Source of the DNA: Tausonia pullulans
Lineage: Eukaryota > Basidiomycota > Tremellomycetes > Cystofilobasidiales > Mrakiaceae
Assembly: GCA_951802195.1 (NCBI GenBank)
Contig: OX637620.1
Span: 2,046,001-2,110,000, forward strand
DNA: 64,000 nucleotides
Direction of reading: 5' to 3'
Position numbers and translations under genes: made by a program. The notes beneath the pieces are model-generated. The model was not told the DNA's origin. It searched no databases and was given only the letters and a program-made list of their open reading frames with translations. Below are positions 29,620 through 44,600 of this stretch, piece after piece (within the stretch, counting starts at the first letter, position 1; every line of letters begins with the position of its first letter).

Positions 29620-29688
29620 TCAGTCAGAGTCTCCCTTCGTCACCTGCTCGCTCATCGCAACCCAAACATCGGCACCGCCCCAGTCAAC

Positions 29689-30735
29689 ATGGACAATCCC
29701 GACGCTGCTCCGCCAGTCCCTCAAACTGCCACCGAGTTTGCCCTCGCAAGCCAGGTTGAACAACTATGGTCCGCCTTCCAAGCTCTTCAACAGCAACAGC
29801 AACAGCAACAGCAACAACAACAGTCATCGATTATCGCCCCGCACCTCAACGTCAAGGAATTTCACAGCTCTACTCCCCTCACCTTCAGCGGCAAGAGATC
29901 GGACTCGGAAACCTTCGTCCTCAAGCTCGATAATATTTTCGACCTACAACCTGTCTCCCACGGAACCGAACAAAAGAAAATTCAGTATGCAATCTCGCTC
30001 CTCAAGGATGACGCCTTCAATTGGATCCGCCCTCACCTCCTCACCGACATCTCCGACCGCCCTGACTGGTTCGCCACCTGGCCACAATTCAGGGCCCGCC
30101 TGCTCAAGGACTTCGGAGACATCGATCGCATCGAAACCGCTCGTCGCGCCCTCAGGGATCTCCGCCAAACGACCTCGGCCTCCAACTACACCTTCGAATA
30201 CAAACGCCACATGTTCATCCTCGACTTTGGCGATCAGTACCATCGTTTCAACTTCTTTGACGGTCTCAAGCTTGATGTCAAAGAACGCATCGTCCGTGCT
30301 CAGAACTATGACAACCTCGACGACCTCATCGATGCCGCCATCAAGTGGGACAACGCCCTCGTTGATTTCCGTCACGCCCATACACCCCGCAACGTCAACC
30401 GCCCTACCGTCGTCTCAGTCGTCCCTCCCGCTCGCCGTACCTTTATCCCAGTCACCCCTATGGGCAGAACCTCATTCACCGGCCCCGTTCCCATGGAGGT
30501 CGATGCCACCTCTCGCCCACGCGGCCCTCTCTCCGACGCAGAGAAGGAGCGTCGGAGACGTGACGGCCTCTGCCTGTACTGCGCCAGCAAGGACCACCAA
30601 GTCATCAACTGCCCTATTGCCCCTGCCCCTCGCCGATCCTTCTACGTCTCGACTATCTCGGCCACTAATACCGCCGACGGCGCCTCTCGTTCAGCCACCA
30701 TCAAGGAGATCCTCAACGATCAAGACGCGGCGTGA
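29689..30735 (+). CDS. Gag protein of the chromovirus
   Basis: The ATG at 29689 (context aacATGG) opens a frame of 348 codons. A CAA/CAG run encodes a polyglutamine stretch near residue 40. The retrotransposon gag capsid region follows, and near the C terminus a CCHC zinc knuckle (CLYCASKDHQVINC) would bind RNA. The frame is open throughout. Confidence 0.88.
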   Translation: MDNPDAAPPVPQTATEFALASQVEQLWSAFQALQQQQQQQQQQQQSSIIAPHLNVKEFHSSTPLTFSGKRSDSETFVLKLDNIFDLQPVSHGTEQKKIQYAISLLKDDAFNWIRPHLLTDISDRPDWFATWPQFRARLLKDFGDIDRIETARRALRDLRQTTSASNYTFEYKRHMFILDFGDQYHRFNFFDGLKLDVKERIVRAQNYDNLDDLIDAAIKWDNALVDFRHAHTPRNVNRPTVVSVVPPARRTFIPVTPMGRTSFTGPVPMEVDATSRPRGPLSDAEKERRRRDGLCLYCASKDHQVINCPIAPAPRRSFYVSTISATNTADGASRSATIKEILNDQDAA

Positions 30736-30869
30736 CTAGCCAAGTGCTCCGACTCACCAACTTTATCTTCTTCACCTGCCAATGGATCCTCGCTTTTCGA
30801 TAACGTTTCTGGACCCCTCTTTACTCCTTTTTTATTCAAAACACCAGAAGATCACCTCGCGGTCCTCCC

Positions 30870-33800
30870 ATGCTCCCCCCGGTCGACCGCTTCCCACTAT
30901 CCTCCAACCCGTTCCACTGCCTTTCCACCGATGACATCCCCACGGCTTCCTTTCACGAGGAAGATCACGTCGTCCTACCCCTCTCCATCGCCTTCGGATC
31001 CACCTCGTTCAACACCTATGCACTTCTCGACAGCGGTGCCACCTCCAACTTCATCGACTCGTCCCTCGTCGATGCACACTCGATTCCACTCGTTGTCAAG
31101 AACGTCCCTCGCGCCCTCGAGGTCGTTGACGGCCGCCCGATCGCATCGGGAGCCGTCACGCATCATACCTCTCCACTGGCCCTCACCATCTCTAGGCATC
31201 GACACACCGAATCCCTCTCTTTCCACGTCACCTCCCTTGGCCACTATCCGATCATCCTCGGTATCCCCTGGCTCAAACGACACAATCCCTCGATCGACTG
31301 GCCAGCGCATCACCTCGTCTTCGATTCGCAGTACTGCCTGAGTTCCTGTCTCTCACGAGAACCCCCCACCACAGTCAAATCCCTCAGTCAAGCTCCTTCA
31401 CCTACTCCTCACACCGTTTCGTCGTCCCCGCTCTCGCCCTCACCCTCGTCCTCGCCCTCGTCCTCGCCCTCGCCCAAGCCTTCGTCCTCACCCAAGCCCT
31501 CGTCCTCGCCCGTCAGCCTGCGTTCACTCCTCCCTGCTGTCATCTCTGCCACTCGGTCTTCGCCTTACTTCTCCGTTATCCCGCCTACGGACCCGCTCAA
31601 CCCCCCGGACCGCGAACCTTCGCCCTCGGAGGTCAACGTTCCCGCCATCGTCCCACCGGAGTACCACGCCTACCTCAAGGTTTTCGAGAAGTCCTCAGCC
31701 TCGGAACTACCCCCTCATCGGCCATACGACCATGCCATTACTCTCAAGGACAACGCGCAGCCACCCTTCGGGCCAATCTATGGTCTCTCATCGGTCGAAC
31801 TCGGCGCTCTTCGCGAATTCATCGACGAGAACCTCGCAAAAGGTTTCATCGTCCCCTCGAAGTCACCTGCCGCTGCTCCCATCCTTTTCGTCAAGAAGAA
31901 GGACAAATCTCTTCGCCTCTGCGTCGACTACCGCCGTCTCAACGCTATCACCATCAAGAATCGGTACCCGCTCCCACTCATCTCGGAATCCCTGGACCGG
32001 CTGGCCACTGCCAAGTTCTTCACCAAACTCGACCTCCGAGGCGCCTACAACCTCGTTCGGATCGCCCCGGGTGATGAATGGAAGACTGCCTTCCGCTGTC
32101 GCTACGGGCTGTTCGAGTACAAAGTTATGCCCTTTGGGCTGACGAACGCACCAGCCACATTCCAGCACTTTATGAACGACACCCTCCGCGACCTCCTCGA
32201 CATCAACGTCATCGTCTATCTAGACGATATCCTCATATTTTCCCCTACCCTTGACACACATCGCCAACACGTTGCCACTGTCCTCGAGCGCCTCCTGACA
32301 GCGCGCCTCTGGGTCAAGCCGGAGAAGTGCGCCTTCCACCAGAACGAGGTCGATTTCCTCGGCTATATCGTCGGCGCTCAAGGCATCAAGATGGATCCCT
32401 CCAAGATCTCAGCCGTCACAGACTGGCCGGCACCCACTTCGGTCAGACACATCCAGTCCTTCCTCGGATTCGCCAACTTCTACCGCACCTAGCGGATCGC
32501 GGCACACGCAGTGGCCGAGGCCGCGTGAGGTATGGAGAGGGACGCCGTTTCGTCCACCGGTTCTCAAAAGTCGTCGCCCCCATTACGTCCCTCCTCAAGA
32601 AAGGTGTCCCCTTCCACTTCGGACCGGATCAACTCGCCGCTTTCAAGACCCTCAAGTCCAAGTTCACCTCGTCTGCCGTCCTCACCGTCTTCGATCCCTC
32701 GCTTCCCCTCGTCCTCGAGACAGACTCATCCGATTTCGCTGTTGCCGGCGTTCTCTCGCAACGCGCCGTTGCCCCTCGCTCGCCACTCCGCCCGATCGCC
32801 TTCTACTCACGCAAACTCAACCCGGCCGAACTCAACTACGAGATCCACGACAAGGAAATGTTGGCGATCATCGAGTGCCTCAAGGAGTGGCGCCATTACT
32901 GCGAAGGACATTCATTACCTCTCACCATCTACACCGATCACGAGTCGCTCCAGTACTTTACCACCTCCAAAGCCCTCTCCCGCCGTGAGTCCCGCTGGGC
33001 CGAGTTCCTCTCTGGCTTCAACTTTGTCGTTATCTACCGCCCTGGAGGACGCAATACCGTCGCCGATGCCCTGTCGAGGCGACAGGACCTTTCGGAGGGG
33101 AGTCGCCCTTCGGACCAGACACCCAGGCGCCTTCTCAAGCCCGACCAGTATATCATTGCCGCCAACCTCAGGTCCCGTCCTTCGGCCGCTGCCGCTCCCC
33201 TCAATCAAGCTCCCCTCGATCAAACTTCCTTCAATACTATCGGCAACATCCCTGCGCTCTTCGAACCCATTGACTCGGAACCTCCGGATCCCATTCCCGA
33301 CCTCGATCCTCGCCCCAAGCTCCTTCCTCGTCTTCTCACCGCACAACTCGCCGACCCATCACTCGCCCCCCTCATTGACCTCCTCCGTCATCCGAATCGC
33401 CCTCGCTCTCCCGACGATGTCAAAGCTCTCCAGGGTCTCTCGTTCCACCCTACAGACCTCCTTCTCTCGCGCGGTCTCGTCCTCGTTCCGGACGACCACC
33501 AGCTACGCCTCGACCTCGTCCGCGCCTGCCACGAGCCTCGGCTCGCTGGGCACCTTGGCGCTCGCATGACCCACGACCTCCTTCGACGCTCGTTCACTTT
33601 CCCTTCCGACCATACATTCGTTCAGACCTACACCTCCGGCTGCGACCTTTGTGTCCGCAACAAGACAAATCGGCGCGCACCCTTCGGCCTCCTCCAACCG
33701 CTTCCGCCACCGACACGCCCTTGGACGATGATCTCCATGGACGGCATCGTCAAGCTCCCGACCTCCGACGGCCTCGACTGCATTCAAGTCTTCAGCGATC

Positions 33801-34911
33801 GATTCACCAAGATGGTTCGTCTTGTCCCGTATTGCGAAGCCGGCTTCGCAGCGCCCGAGCTCGCTCGGATGTACCTCGACCACGTCGTCCGGCACCACGG
33901 TTTCAGACAGACATCACCTCGGATCGCGGATCGACCTTCATCTCCGCTTTTTGGCGCTCCTTCCTCTCTCTCATCGGCACTGCCCCTCATTTCACTACCG
34001 CCTTCCACCCCGCGGCCAATGGCCAAACCGAGCGTGCTAACGCCGTCGTCGAGACCTTCCCTCGGATCTTCTGCAACCACTATCAAGACGACTGGGTCTC
34101 GCTCCTTCCCTCCTGCGAGTTCGCTCTCAACAACTCGCTAGCGGTCGCCACCCAGCACACGCCTTTCTTCGCCGACCACGGTTACCACCCTCTCTCGTCA
34201 TCTGACCTCCTCGCCGCCTCTACCTCGCACAATCCTGCTGCCGATGCCACCGTTGCCAAGCTTCGCGCTCTTCATACCGAGATCCGAGATCACATCCTCG
34301 CTGCCCAACGCTCTTACAAGACCTTCGCTGATCAATCCCGCCGTCCTACCACCTTTTCAGGGGAAGACGGCAAGGATCCTTCCCCTCCGATCTTCAAGGC
34401 CGGCGATCTCGTCTGGCTCAACCGTCGCAACCTTACCACCGATCGGCCCTCGCTCAAACTCGATGTCAAACACCTCGGCCCCTTCCGGATCATCCGTGTA
34501 CTCTCGGACGTCTCCTTCGAGCTCGACTTGCCTCCCACAGTCCCGGTCCATTCTGTCTTCCACGCCTCGCTCCTCTTGCCACACGCCCCCGGACACACCG
34601 GTCAGCACCAGCCTGCCGCACCTCCAGTCAACGCCGCCGACCCAGAGCTGTACGTCGTCGAACGCATCATCAAGATGAACGTCCGCGACGGCAAGCACTT
34701 CTACCTCGTTCACTGGCAAGGCTATCGCGACGAGGAGGACACATGGGAGCCGTACGACCACGTTGCTCATCTTCGCCTTCTCAAAGCCTTCCACCGCGCC
34801 CATCCTGACCTTCCCAAGCCATCGCATCGAATAATCCGTCGTCCTTCTCGCCGTCCTCGTCGCCATAACACCGCCTCAAGTCATTCGCCCTCTCAGGAGT
34901 TCGGGCCTTAG
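30870..34911 (+). pseudogene. Pol region of the chromovirus
   Basis: In order: an aspartic protease (LLDSGATSNFID) near 31025, a low-complexity Ser/Pro linker, reverse transcriptase with VYLDD near 32215, RNase H, a zinc-binding and DDE integrase region, and a C-terminal chromodomain near 34640-34780 (VVERIIKMN ... YLVHWQGYRDEEDTWEP). The chromodomain would direct integration to particular chromatin. The region is broken by a few disruptions and should not make an intact Pol. Confidence 0.9.
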
Positions 34912-34922
34912 CCGGAGGCTCC

Positions 34923-35321
34923 TGTCAGGATCTCGCGGACTTGCCACCTCAGCTCTGCGCTTGCCCTTCCCTTGCTTGCTCCACATTCCCTCATCTTGGA
35001 CCATTCTTTCGCCACATTGGCTCATGCTCCTTGTCTCATTGCGCTTTCTTCTCTTTTATTTCATCATCTGCCCTACACTCTTTGCGTTCTCGCACTTCTC
35101 ATCCCCTCCCTTGTTCTCACCCCTGCTCCATAAAACGCTCATTTCATCGTAGTTTTGTTCTGCACTCTGACTATCATCTGGACCCGACAAACTTGCCCAA
35201 GACCCTTAAGCGAGCCCGTGCCACCTCCGCCACTTCAGTTCCATCTCATCACCCACCTCCGCTCTCCGTCCCTCTCCTCGCCCAATCTTCTCTGCCATCG
35301 ACCCTTGGGCCAATCCTAACA
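34923..35321 (+). repeat. 3' LTR of the chromovirus
   Basis: 399 bp, TGTCAGGATC...CCTAACA. It shares the TATA-proximal segment (CATAAAACGCTCATTTCATC) and the U5 end with the 5' LTR, but differs in the U3 part and by several indels. Confidence 0.92.
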
Positions 35322-35408
35322 ACAGACGAGGAGCCGAGGTGGCGGGTCCGCGAGATTCTGCAGCCACATAAGCGCAGAGCCTATGTAGTGAACCGTAAGA
35401 TCCTGACA
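35322..35408. other. Unassigned 87-bp junction fragment
   Basis: Between the chromovirus 3' LTR and the copia-C reverse transcriptase. It has an open frame but no recognised family. Its last ten bases, GATCCTGACA, equal the reverse complement of the first ten of the gypsy LTR, which may mark a lost inverted LTR. Confidence 0.3.
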
Positions 35409-36789
35409 TCGCCATAGCGGCATTGGAGGACCTCGACCTAGTCAAAGGAGACTTCAAAACGGCGTTCCTCACGGCAGACTTGGTCGAGACTGTCTACATG
35501 GATCAGCCAACAGGGTATGAACAGAAGGGCGGACAGGACAAGAAACTCGTCGCACACCTCCTCAAGGCCCTATACGGACTCAAACAATCTCCCCTCGCAT
35601 TTTACAACCATCCCTCGAGGTTCTTCCAAACACGGCTCAACCTCTATCCCGTCGAAGCGGATCACTGCGTCTACATCGAACATCGGGAAGGACGACGGAT
35701 CATCTTGGTCCAGTACGTCGACGACTTCGTCGCAGCAGGAGGAAAGGAAGACCTAAGATGGGTCCTGGAGGAGATCCAGAAGGAGTTCAAAATCGAAGAC
35801 AGAGGAGATCTCAATCCCGGAACCATTCTCGGGATCGACGTTCAACGGGACCGAACGGCAGGAACAATGTTCCTCAGCCAGAAACGATACGTCAAATCGG
35901 CCCTCGAACGCTTCAACATGAGCACCGCCAAGCCAAACAAGGTCCCGATGGACGACTTTCGACAATTGTCAGTCCAGTCAGAGGATCTCGCCTCGTCAGA
36001 AAAGGAAAAGCTGGCCGGTGTGCCGTACCTCGAAGCGGTCGGCTCCCTCATGTATCTTCAGGTCTGCACCCGACCGGACATCGCATTCGCGGTCGGAGTC
36101 GTTAGCCGATTCAGCTCGGACCCTCGAAGGGTCCACCGGGGAGCAGCCAAGAAGATCTTCCGATACCTACAAGGATCGGCAGACACAACACTCACGCTAG
36201 GAGGGAAACCAGAAGCGCCGCTCATGGAACTTTGGACGGACTCGGACTACGCCGGAGATCACGAGTCACGACGACCAACCACTGGTTTCATCGTCAAAGT
36301 TCTCGGATCAACCGTCATCTGGGCGAGCAGACGTCAAAAGGCAGTCAGCCGATCATCCCTTGAGGCGGAGTACATAGCCCTCTCAGCCGGATGCCAGACC
36401 CTAAGATGGGTCGCCAAACTCCTAGCACAGCTCGGATTCGACTTCACTTTAATCCCGGTCAACGTCGACAATCAAGGAGCGATCGAGACAACCAAAAACG
36501 GGACGCATTCGGAGAAGACGAAGCACATCGACGTCGCCTACAGTACGGGCGAGAGGCATTGCAGAGCGGATTCATCGAACTCCGATACTGTCCAACGGAG
36601 GACATGCTCGCAGACCTACCCACAAAAGCCCTCGGCGTGGAAAAACTCGAACGCTTCAAGAAGTCGTTAGGCATTACGGATCGCCCCTCGCGCACGGATC
36701 AGAAGACCGGCCAAGGTACGAGAGGTAGGAAGGAGCAAGAAAAAGAACAGGAGCAGCAATAAAGGAGGTTTCAGCTCATCGAGTGGGAG
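35409..36789 (+). pseudogene. 3' part of a third copia element (copia-C), RT to RNase H
   Basis: It begins in the middle of the reverse transcriptase (GDFKTAFLTADLVETVYMDQ, then LVQYVDDF) and runs through the RT connection domain and RNase H (LWTDSDYAGDHESRR ... VDNQGAIETTKNG). It is related to copia-A but clearly another family. It is truncated at its 5' side and broken. A polypurine tract (GAGTGGGAG) directly precedes the LTR, as in copia-A. Confidence 0.88.
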
Positions 36790-37107
36790 TGTTGGAAGGA
36801 GCGACTCGCGGAGACCTATGGTCCAGAAAGCTTTTCTCCTGCTTAGTCAGTCATCCGATTAGTCATCCATCTCTCCTCACATTTCTAGCACTTTCTACGC
36901 CACTAGGTAAAACCTATATAAGCGGGCAGAGTCGAGTAGCTATATAATGTAAGCTTGCATCCACATTGGACCCCAGGGCCGAACCTGGACCTTTAACAGA
37001 AGCGAGCCTGTGTCACTGCCATCACTTCAGTCTACTACTCCACCTACGCCCCCCCCCCCCCTAACCTCCGTCATCCTTAGCTCTTGACCCTTGTGCCAAT
37101 CCTAACA
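36790..37107 (+). repeat. LTR of copia-C, with a gypsy-like 3' half
   Basis: 318 bp, TGTTGGAAGG...CCTAACA. The start follows a copia polypurine tract and resembles the copia-A LTR start. A TATATAA box lies near 36915. The last 150 bp or so (from CATTGGACCC) align with the U5 part of the gypsy LTRs, down to the shared ending CCAATCCTAACA. It contains a run of 13 C at 37049-37061. Confidence 0.82.
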
Positions 37108-37151
37108 CTCTCCCTGGGCTTGTCGACGCTTCAGCCCTCCTTCTTGGGGCA

Positions 37152-37437
37152 CTCTATACAAAGGATTGGTTATCAGCAATATCAGTCTGGTGAAGAGTGG
37201 AGGGGATGATCGCACCCGGCTTGCACTCGTCCTTCTTGCACTCGACCTTCCACTCCTGAGTCGCAAGGTTGCAGCACTTGTCGGCCTTGGCTTTGTCGTA
37301 GTCGCGCGTGAGTCAGAGGTTTGAGGAAGGAAGGCTTCAGTACAAACCATGAGTGGGGACATGGAAACCGGTGGAGGACAATGAACCATAGTTGCCTGTG
37401 AGGGCAAACATTTCTGCACCTCACATTTCTGGCTCAT
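37152..37437 (-). pseudogene. Possible host-gene remnant encoding a Cys-rich tail
   Basis: On the minus strand a short exon-like frame encodes a Lys/Cys-rich segment (KADKCCNLATQEWKVECK, then KDECKPGAII) and ends at TAG (37152-37154), shortly before the copia-C LTR. The upstream side has a branch-point-like CTGAC but no usable AG before the exon. Another short Cys-containing frame precedes it (KCEVQKC). It may be the decayed end of a small secreted Cys-rich protein gene. Family unknown. Confidence 0.3.
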
Positions 37438-37872
37438 TCTGCTGCTTAACGATGAGAGACCTTAAGAGAGAATTTCTGGAACTATGTACATGGTTAAAGA
37501 GCATACTATCCTTTGACGACAACAGGCCTACGAATGAAACAGGCGTAGCAATGGTAACCGGCTGTCCGCGCCGACAAGACGGGGAGGGACGCGCAAGCGG
37601 CGACTGGCAGCGGGCGCCGCAAGCCCGGGGCGGGAAAGGGCGACCGACAGCAACCCTCCTCTCACCACCAGCACCCTTCCATTCCCTCTCTCACGTCTCT
37701 CGGTAGTATAGCATCACATCAGCCAGCTTTGATCGCTTGCCAAGACCCTTTATCCTCGCCTGCCTGCTTTTCTTCCCTCCACTCCTTTGCTCACCTGTCC
37801 ACGCCGCCGCCCTCGCTCGTTCTCTCTGTCCTCCCTCTTCGCCCCTACCTGGATTCTCCTCCCTACTCTCCC
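37438..37872. other. Upstream region of LETM1
   Basis: 435 bp. It has a GC-rich part (37565-37640) and a C/T-rich stretch before the ATG. No further gene is supported. Confidence 0.45.
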
Positions 37873-40990
<3,118 letters not shown>

Positions 40991-41685
40991 GGAGAGACAA
41001 CCATGATATGCAGCATGATTTCCTTGTATCCAGTCTGAGTAGAGTGCGAAGTCGGGGAAAATAGACAGCAAGGAGGCCGGTCGGCCGCGCGACGTAGAAC
41101 AGCTATTTGATGAGCTGATAGATGAAGGGTTCTGAATTGGAGCAGCGGAACCACTCCACGCTGAAGAGCGACAAGGATGGACTACATTCTGAGCACGACG
41201 TCTGTATAGGGCGGAGAAACAATGAGAACGAAGGATGTAGCTAAGGAGGTGGCCGGCCCCCTGGCTGGAATGCGGGCACTTTGGCCCACGTCCGGGTCCC
41301 ACCAGACAGGGGAAGGAAGCTGACGTAGCCCGCGGGGGAAAGGGACGCTCAGTTCGGCCGTCAGCTTGTCGTCGTCTCCACTCGCCCCGCTGGTCCGCTT
41401 CTGGGCAGCTCGCTCAGCCGCCGGTGCCTGCTGCCCTGACCCCCGCGGGCCTTTTCTAGTCAATCACGGCGCCTTGTCTTTCTCTGTCCAACTCTCACAA
41501 CCCCTTCCCCTCTTTCTTTCCCTCCTTCACTTCTTCTCTCGTCAGTCTCCAGTCTCCTCTTTGCCATCCCATCCCATCCCATCCCTTCCTTTCCCTGCCC
41601 GTCTGCCCCCATCCGTTTCAGTCCATTGACAGAAGAGCGAGCTGACGCGCCCCATCTCCCCTCGCTCTCTTCCTCCAGCCCCATC
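40991..41685. other. Intergenic region upstream of transketolase
   Basis: 695 bp between two same-strand genes. It contains a (CCCAT)n run at about 41562-41586 and a C/T-rich 5' UTR-like stretch before the ATG, typical of strongly expressed genes in these yeasts. No gene is supported. Confidence 0.45.
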
Positions 41686-44600
41686 ATGTCGTTCGCCAAG
41701 GAAGACGAGGTCGCCGTCGCCACCATCCGCACCCTCGCCGCCGTGAGCAATCTATCTCTGCGCAGTGTATTGTCTCTGTGTGTGAGGCTGATAGCCGCTT
41801 CTTTTTCTCATCAGGACGTTGTCGGCAAGGCCAACTCGTTCGCCCTCTTTTCGCCGGCCGCCCCTCCTTTTGTGTAACGCATCATCAGCACTGACGTGTC
41901 CCTCCTCCCGTTCTGCCCTGCCTGTCTCGCCGCCGCCTGCATTTTCCAGTGGACACCCTGGTGAGTACATCAACTAGCGATGCCTCAATCTTTGAGCAGC
42001 CGAAGAGAGAATAGTATCGCAACCGCCGCCCCCGACTTGAACCGTGTCAGGCGGCCCGCTCCGGGGCTGCCCTCCGACACGCCGGCCGCTGTCGTTCCCC
42101 CACCTATCTCGGTTTCCTGTCCACCCATTTTTCCCCACATCGCTCTTGCCGCTTCCGCAAGGCAGCCTACCACTGCTTGTGGTTTCTGAGGCGGCCCCTC
42201 CATCCTTCACATCCCTTCCCTTGCCCCGCTGTCTAAAAGACATCTCTCGCGCGGCTGGCCCCAGTGACCGCGAAAAGAGGGTCGGCGGGACCTCCGCAAG
42301 ATGGCGGCGGGAGCGGCGGCGGAGGCGGCACCTGTCCTCCGCTCACCTTTTGCATCGTTCTCTTCTGTCTCCTCTTTCCCCCCCCCCCCCCCCCTCGTTC
42401 CCCCATTCATACTTCTCCGGACCGGCCCCTCCGGTGTGGGGACATCTTTGATTGACACGCTCTCTCTCTTCTGGTTGCGCCTCTTCCCTGACCAGGTGCT
42501 CCGATGGGCATGGCCCCCGCTGCCCACGTTCTCTGGTCTAAGTGAGCGGTCTTTCATCTCACTTCCTGCCTCCACTCCCTCTTCGCCGTTCAATGCGATC
42601 GGGTGGGGAGTCCAGTTTGGACATTTCTGATATTCATCTCTTCCTCTTCCTCCTCGCAGGATCCTCAACTTCAACTCGAAGAACTCGAAGTGGATCAATC
42701 GCGACCGCTTCGTCCTCTCCAACGGACATGCGTCAGTTACCTTTCTCTACCAAGGCTGTCTCGAGCATCCGCTGATGCTCAGCATCACACTCCCACAGCT
42801 GCGCTCTTCAGTACATCATGCTTCACCTCACCGGATACGACCTCTCGATGGAGGACCTCAAGCAGTTCCGTCAGCTCGGCTCTAGGACCCCTGGTCACCC
42901 CGAGGTTCACGTCACCGATGGTGCGATTGTGTTTGACGGCAGTTTGGTTGTAGACCTGGACCTGTCGCTGATGCAACGATTCCCTTGCCCATCGTTGTCG
43001 TTCTTCAGGTATTGAGGTCACCACTGGACCCCTCGGACAGGGTTTCGCCAACGCCGTCGGTCTCGCCATCGCTCAGGCCCACCTTGGCGCCACCTACAAC
43101 AAGGACTCGTTCTCGCTCATCGACAACTACACCTACAGTGCGTTTTTTTCTTTCACATTCTTCTCATCTGCTCACTGCTGCCTGATGTTGACAATCATGC
43201 CTCGCCGACCTTGCCTTCCAAGTGTTCACTGGTGACGGCTGCCTTCAGGAGGGTGTCGCTTCAGAGGCCGCCTCGGTTGCTGGCCACCTTCAGCTCGGCA
43301 ACCTTATCGCCATCTACGACGACAACCACATCACCATCGATGGTGACACCGATGTCTCCTTCACTGAGGACGTCCAGAAGCGCTTTGAGGCTTACGGATG
43401 GGAGTACATCCACGTCAAGAACGGCGACACGTGCGTCCATCCCATTCTGTTGCCTGACATGTGATCCTGTGTTTTTGTTCAAGTCCTGACGCTCAAGTTC
43501 CTCACCCCTCTCAGCGACCTCGCCGAGATCCTCGCCGCCGTCGAGCAGGCCAAGCAGACCAAGAACAAGCCGACTATCATCAAGCTCACCACCACGATCG
43601 GCTTTGGTTCCAAGCTCCAAGGCACCCACGGTGTCCACGGCGCTCCGCTCAAGAAGGACGACATTGCCCAGATTAAGGAGGCTGTCGGCTTCAACCCTGA
43701 GGAGACCTTCGCCGTTCCCCAGACGACGTACGACGTCTACGCCGCCGCTGCCGAGAAGGGTGCTAAGGCCAACGCCGACTGGGACGCTCTCTTCGCCTCT
43801 TACAAGGAGAAGTACCCGAAGGAGGGGGCCGAACTCGCCCGCCGCATTGCTGGTGAGCTCCCCGAAGGTTGGGAGAAGGCCCTCCCGGTCTACAAGGCCG
43901 GTGACGCCGCCGTCGGATCCCGCAAGTACTCCGAGGTCGTAATCCAGGCGCTCGCGGACGTTCTCCCCGAGATGGTCGGTGGATCTGCCGACCTTACTGG
44001 TTCCAACTTCACCCGCTACAAGGAGGCTGTCGACTTCCAGCCCCCTGCCACCGGCCTCGGTGACTACTCTGGTCGTTACATTCGCTATGGTGTCCGCGAG
44101 CATGCTATGGGCGCCATCATGAACGGTCTCCATGCCTTCGGCGCCATTATCCCCTTCGGTGGAACCTTCCTCAACTTCGTTTCGTACGCCGCCGGTGCCG
44201 TCCGCCTCTCGGCTCTCTCCCATCACCAGGTCCTCTGGGTCGCCACCCACGACTCGATCGGACTCGGAGAGGATGGACCTACTCACCAGTCAGTCCTTTT
44301 CATACATCGCGCAACGACAGATAACTAAGAAGTCCGACCGCTGACGCTCTTCGCTCTCTCTTCTCAGGCCGGTCGAGACCGTCGCGCACTTCCGCGCTCT
44401 CCCCAACACCGCTGTCTGGCGTCCTGCCGACGGAAACGAAACCTCGGCCGCCTACCTCGTCGCCCTCAAGGCCAAGCACACCCCGTCGATCCTCTGTCTG
44501 TCGCGCCAGAACCTTCCCCAGCTCGAGAACTCGACGATCGACAACGCCGCCAAGGGTGGGTATGTTGTCCACGAGGAGGCCAACGCCGACATCACCCTTG

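Larger units (their letters stand above)
29218..35321 (+). mobile_element. Ty3/gypsy chromovirus
   Basis: LTR, gag, pol (protease, RT, RNase H, integrase), chromodomain and LTR, about 6.1 kb. The domain order with integrase after RNase H and a C-terminal chromodomain identifies a chromovirus. The two LTRs differ in sequence and length (402 and 399 bp). No target-site duplication is visible. Gag looks whole and pol is broken by roughly two or three disruptions, so this is an older fossil than the copia-A array. Confidence 0.93.

Noticed and set aside
33503-33898. Antisense frames in the chromovirus pol and gag
   Set aside because: They are shadows of the pol and gag coding strand with no domain content.
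8900-35321. A single giant element bounded by inverted gypsy LTRs
   Set aside because: The contents belong to at least four distinct elements with their own LTRs and domain orders, and the inverted LTR has no terminal duplications or transposase. Nesting and recombination explain the layout.
37729-37872. Longer N terminus of LETM1 from an in-frame ATG at 37729
   Set aside because: The extra segment is low-complexity 5' UTR-like C/T-rich translation, while MYTSRGLVRIAPPSQG at 37873 looks like a normal mitochondrial presequence start.
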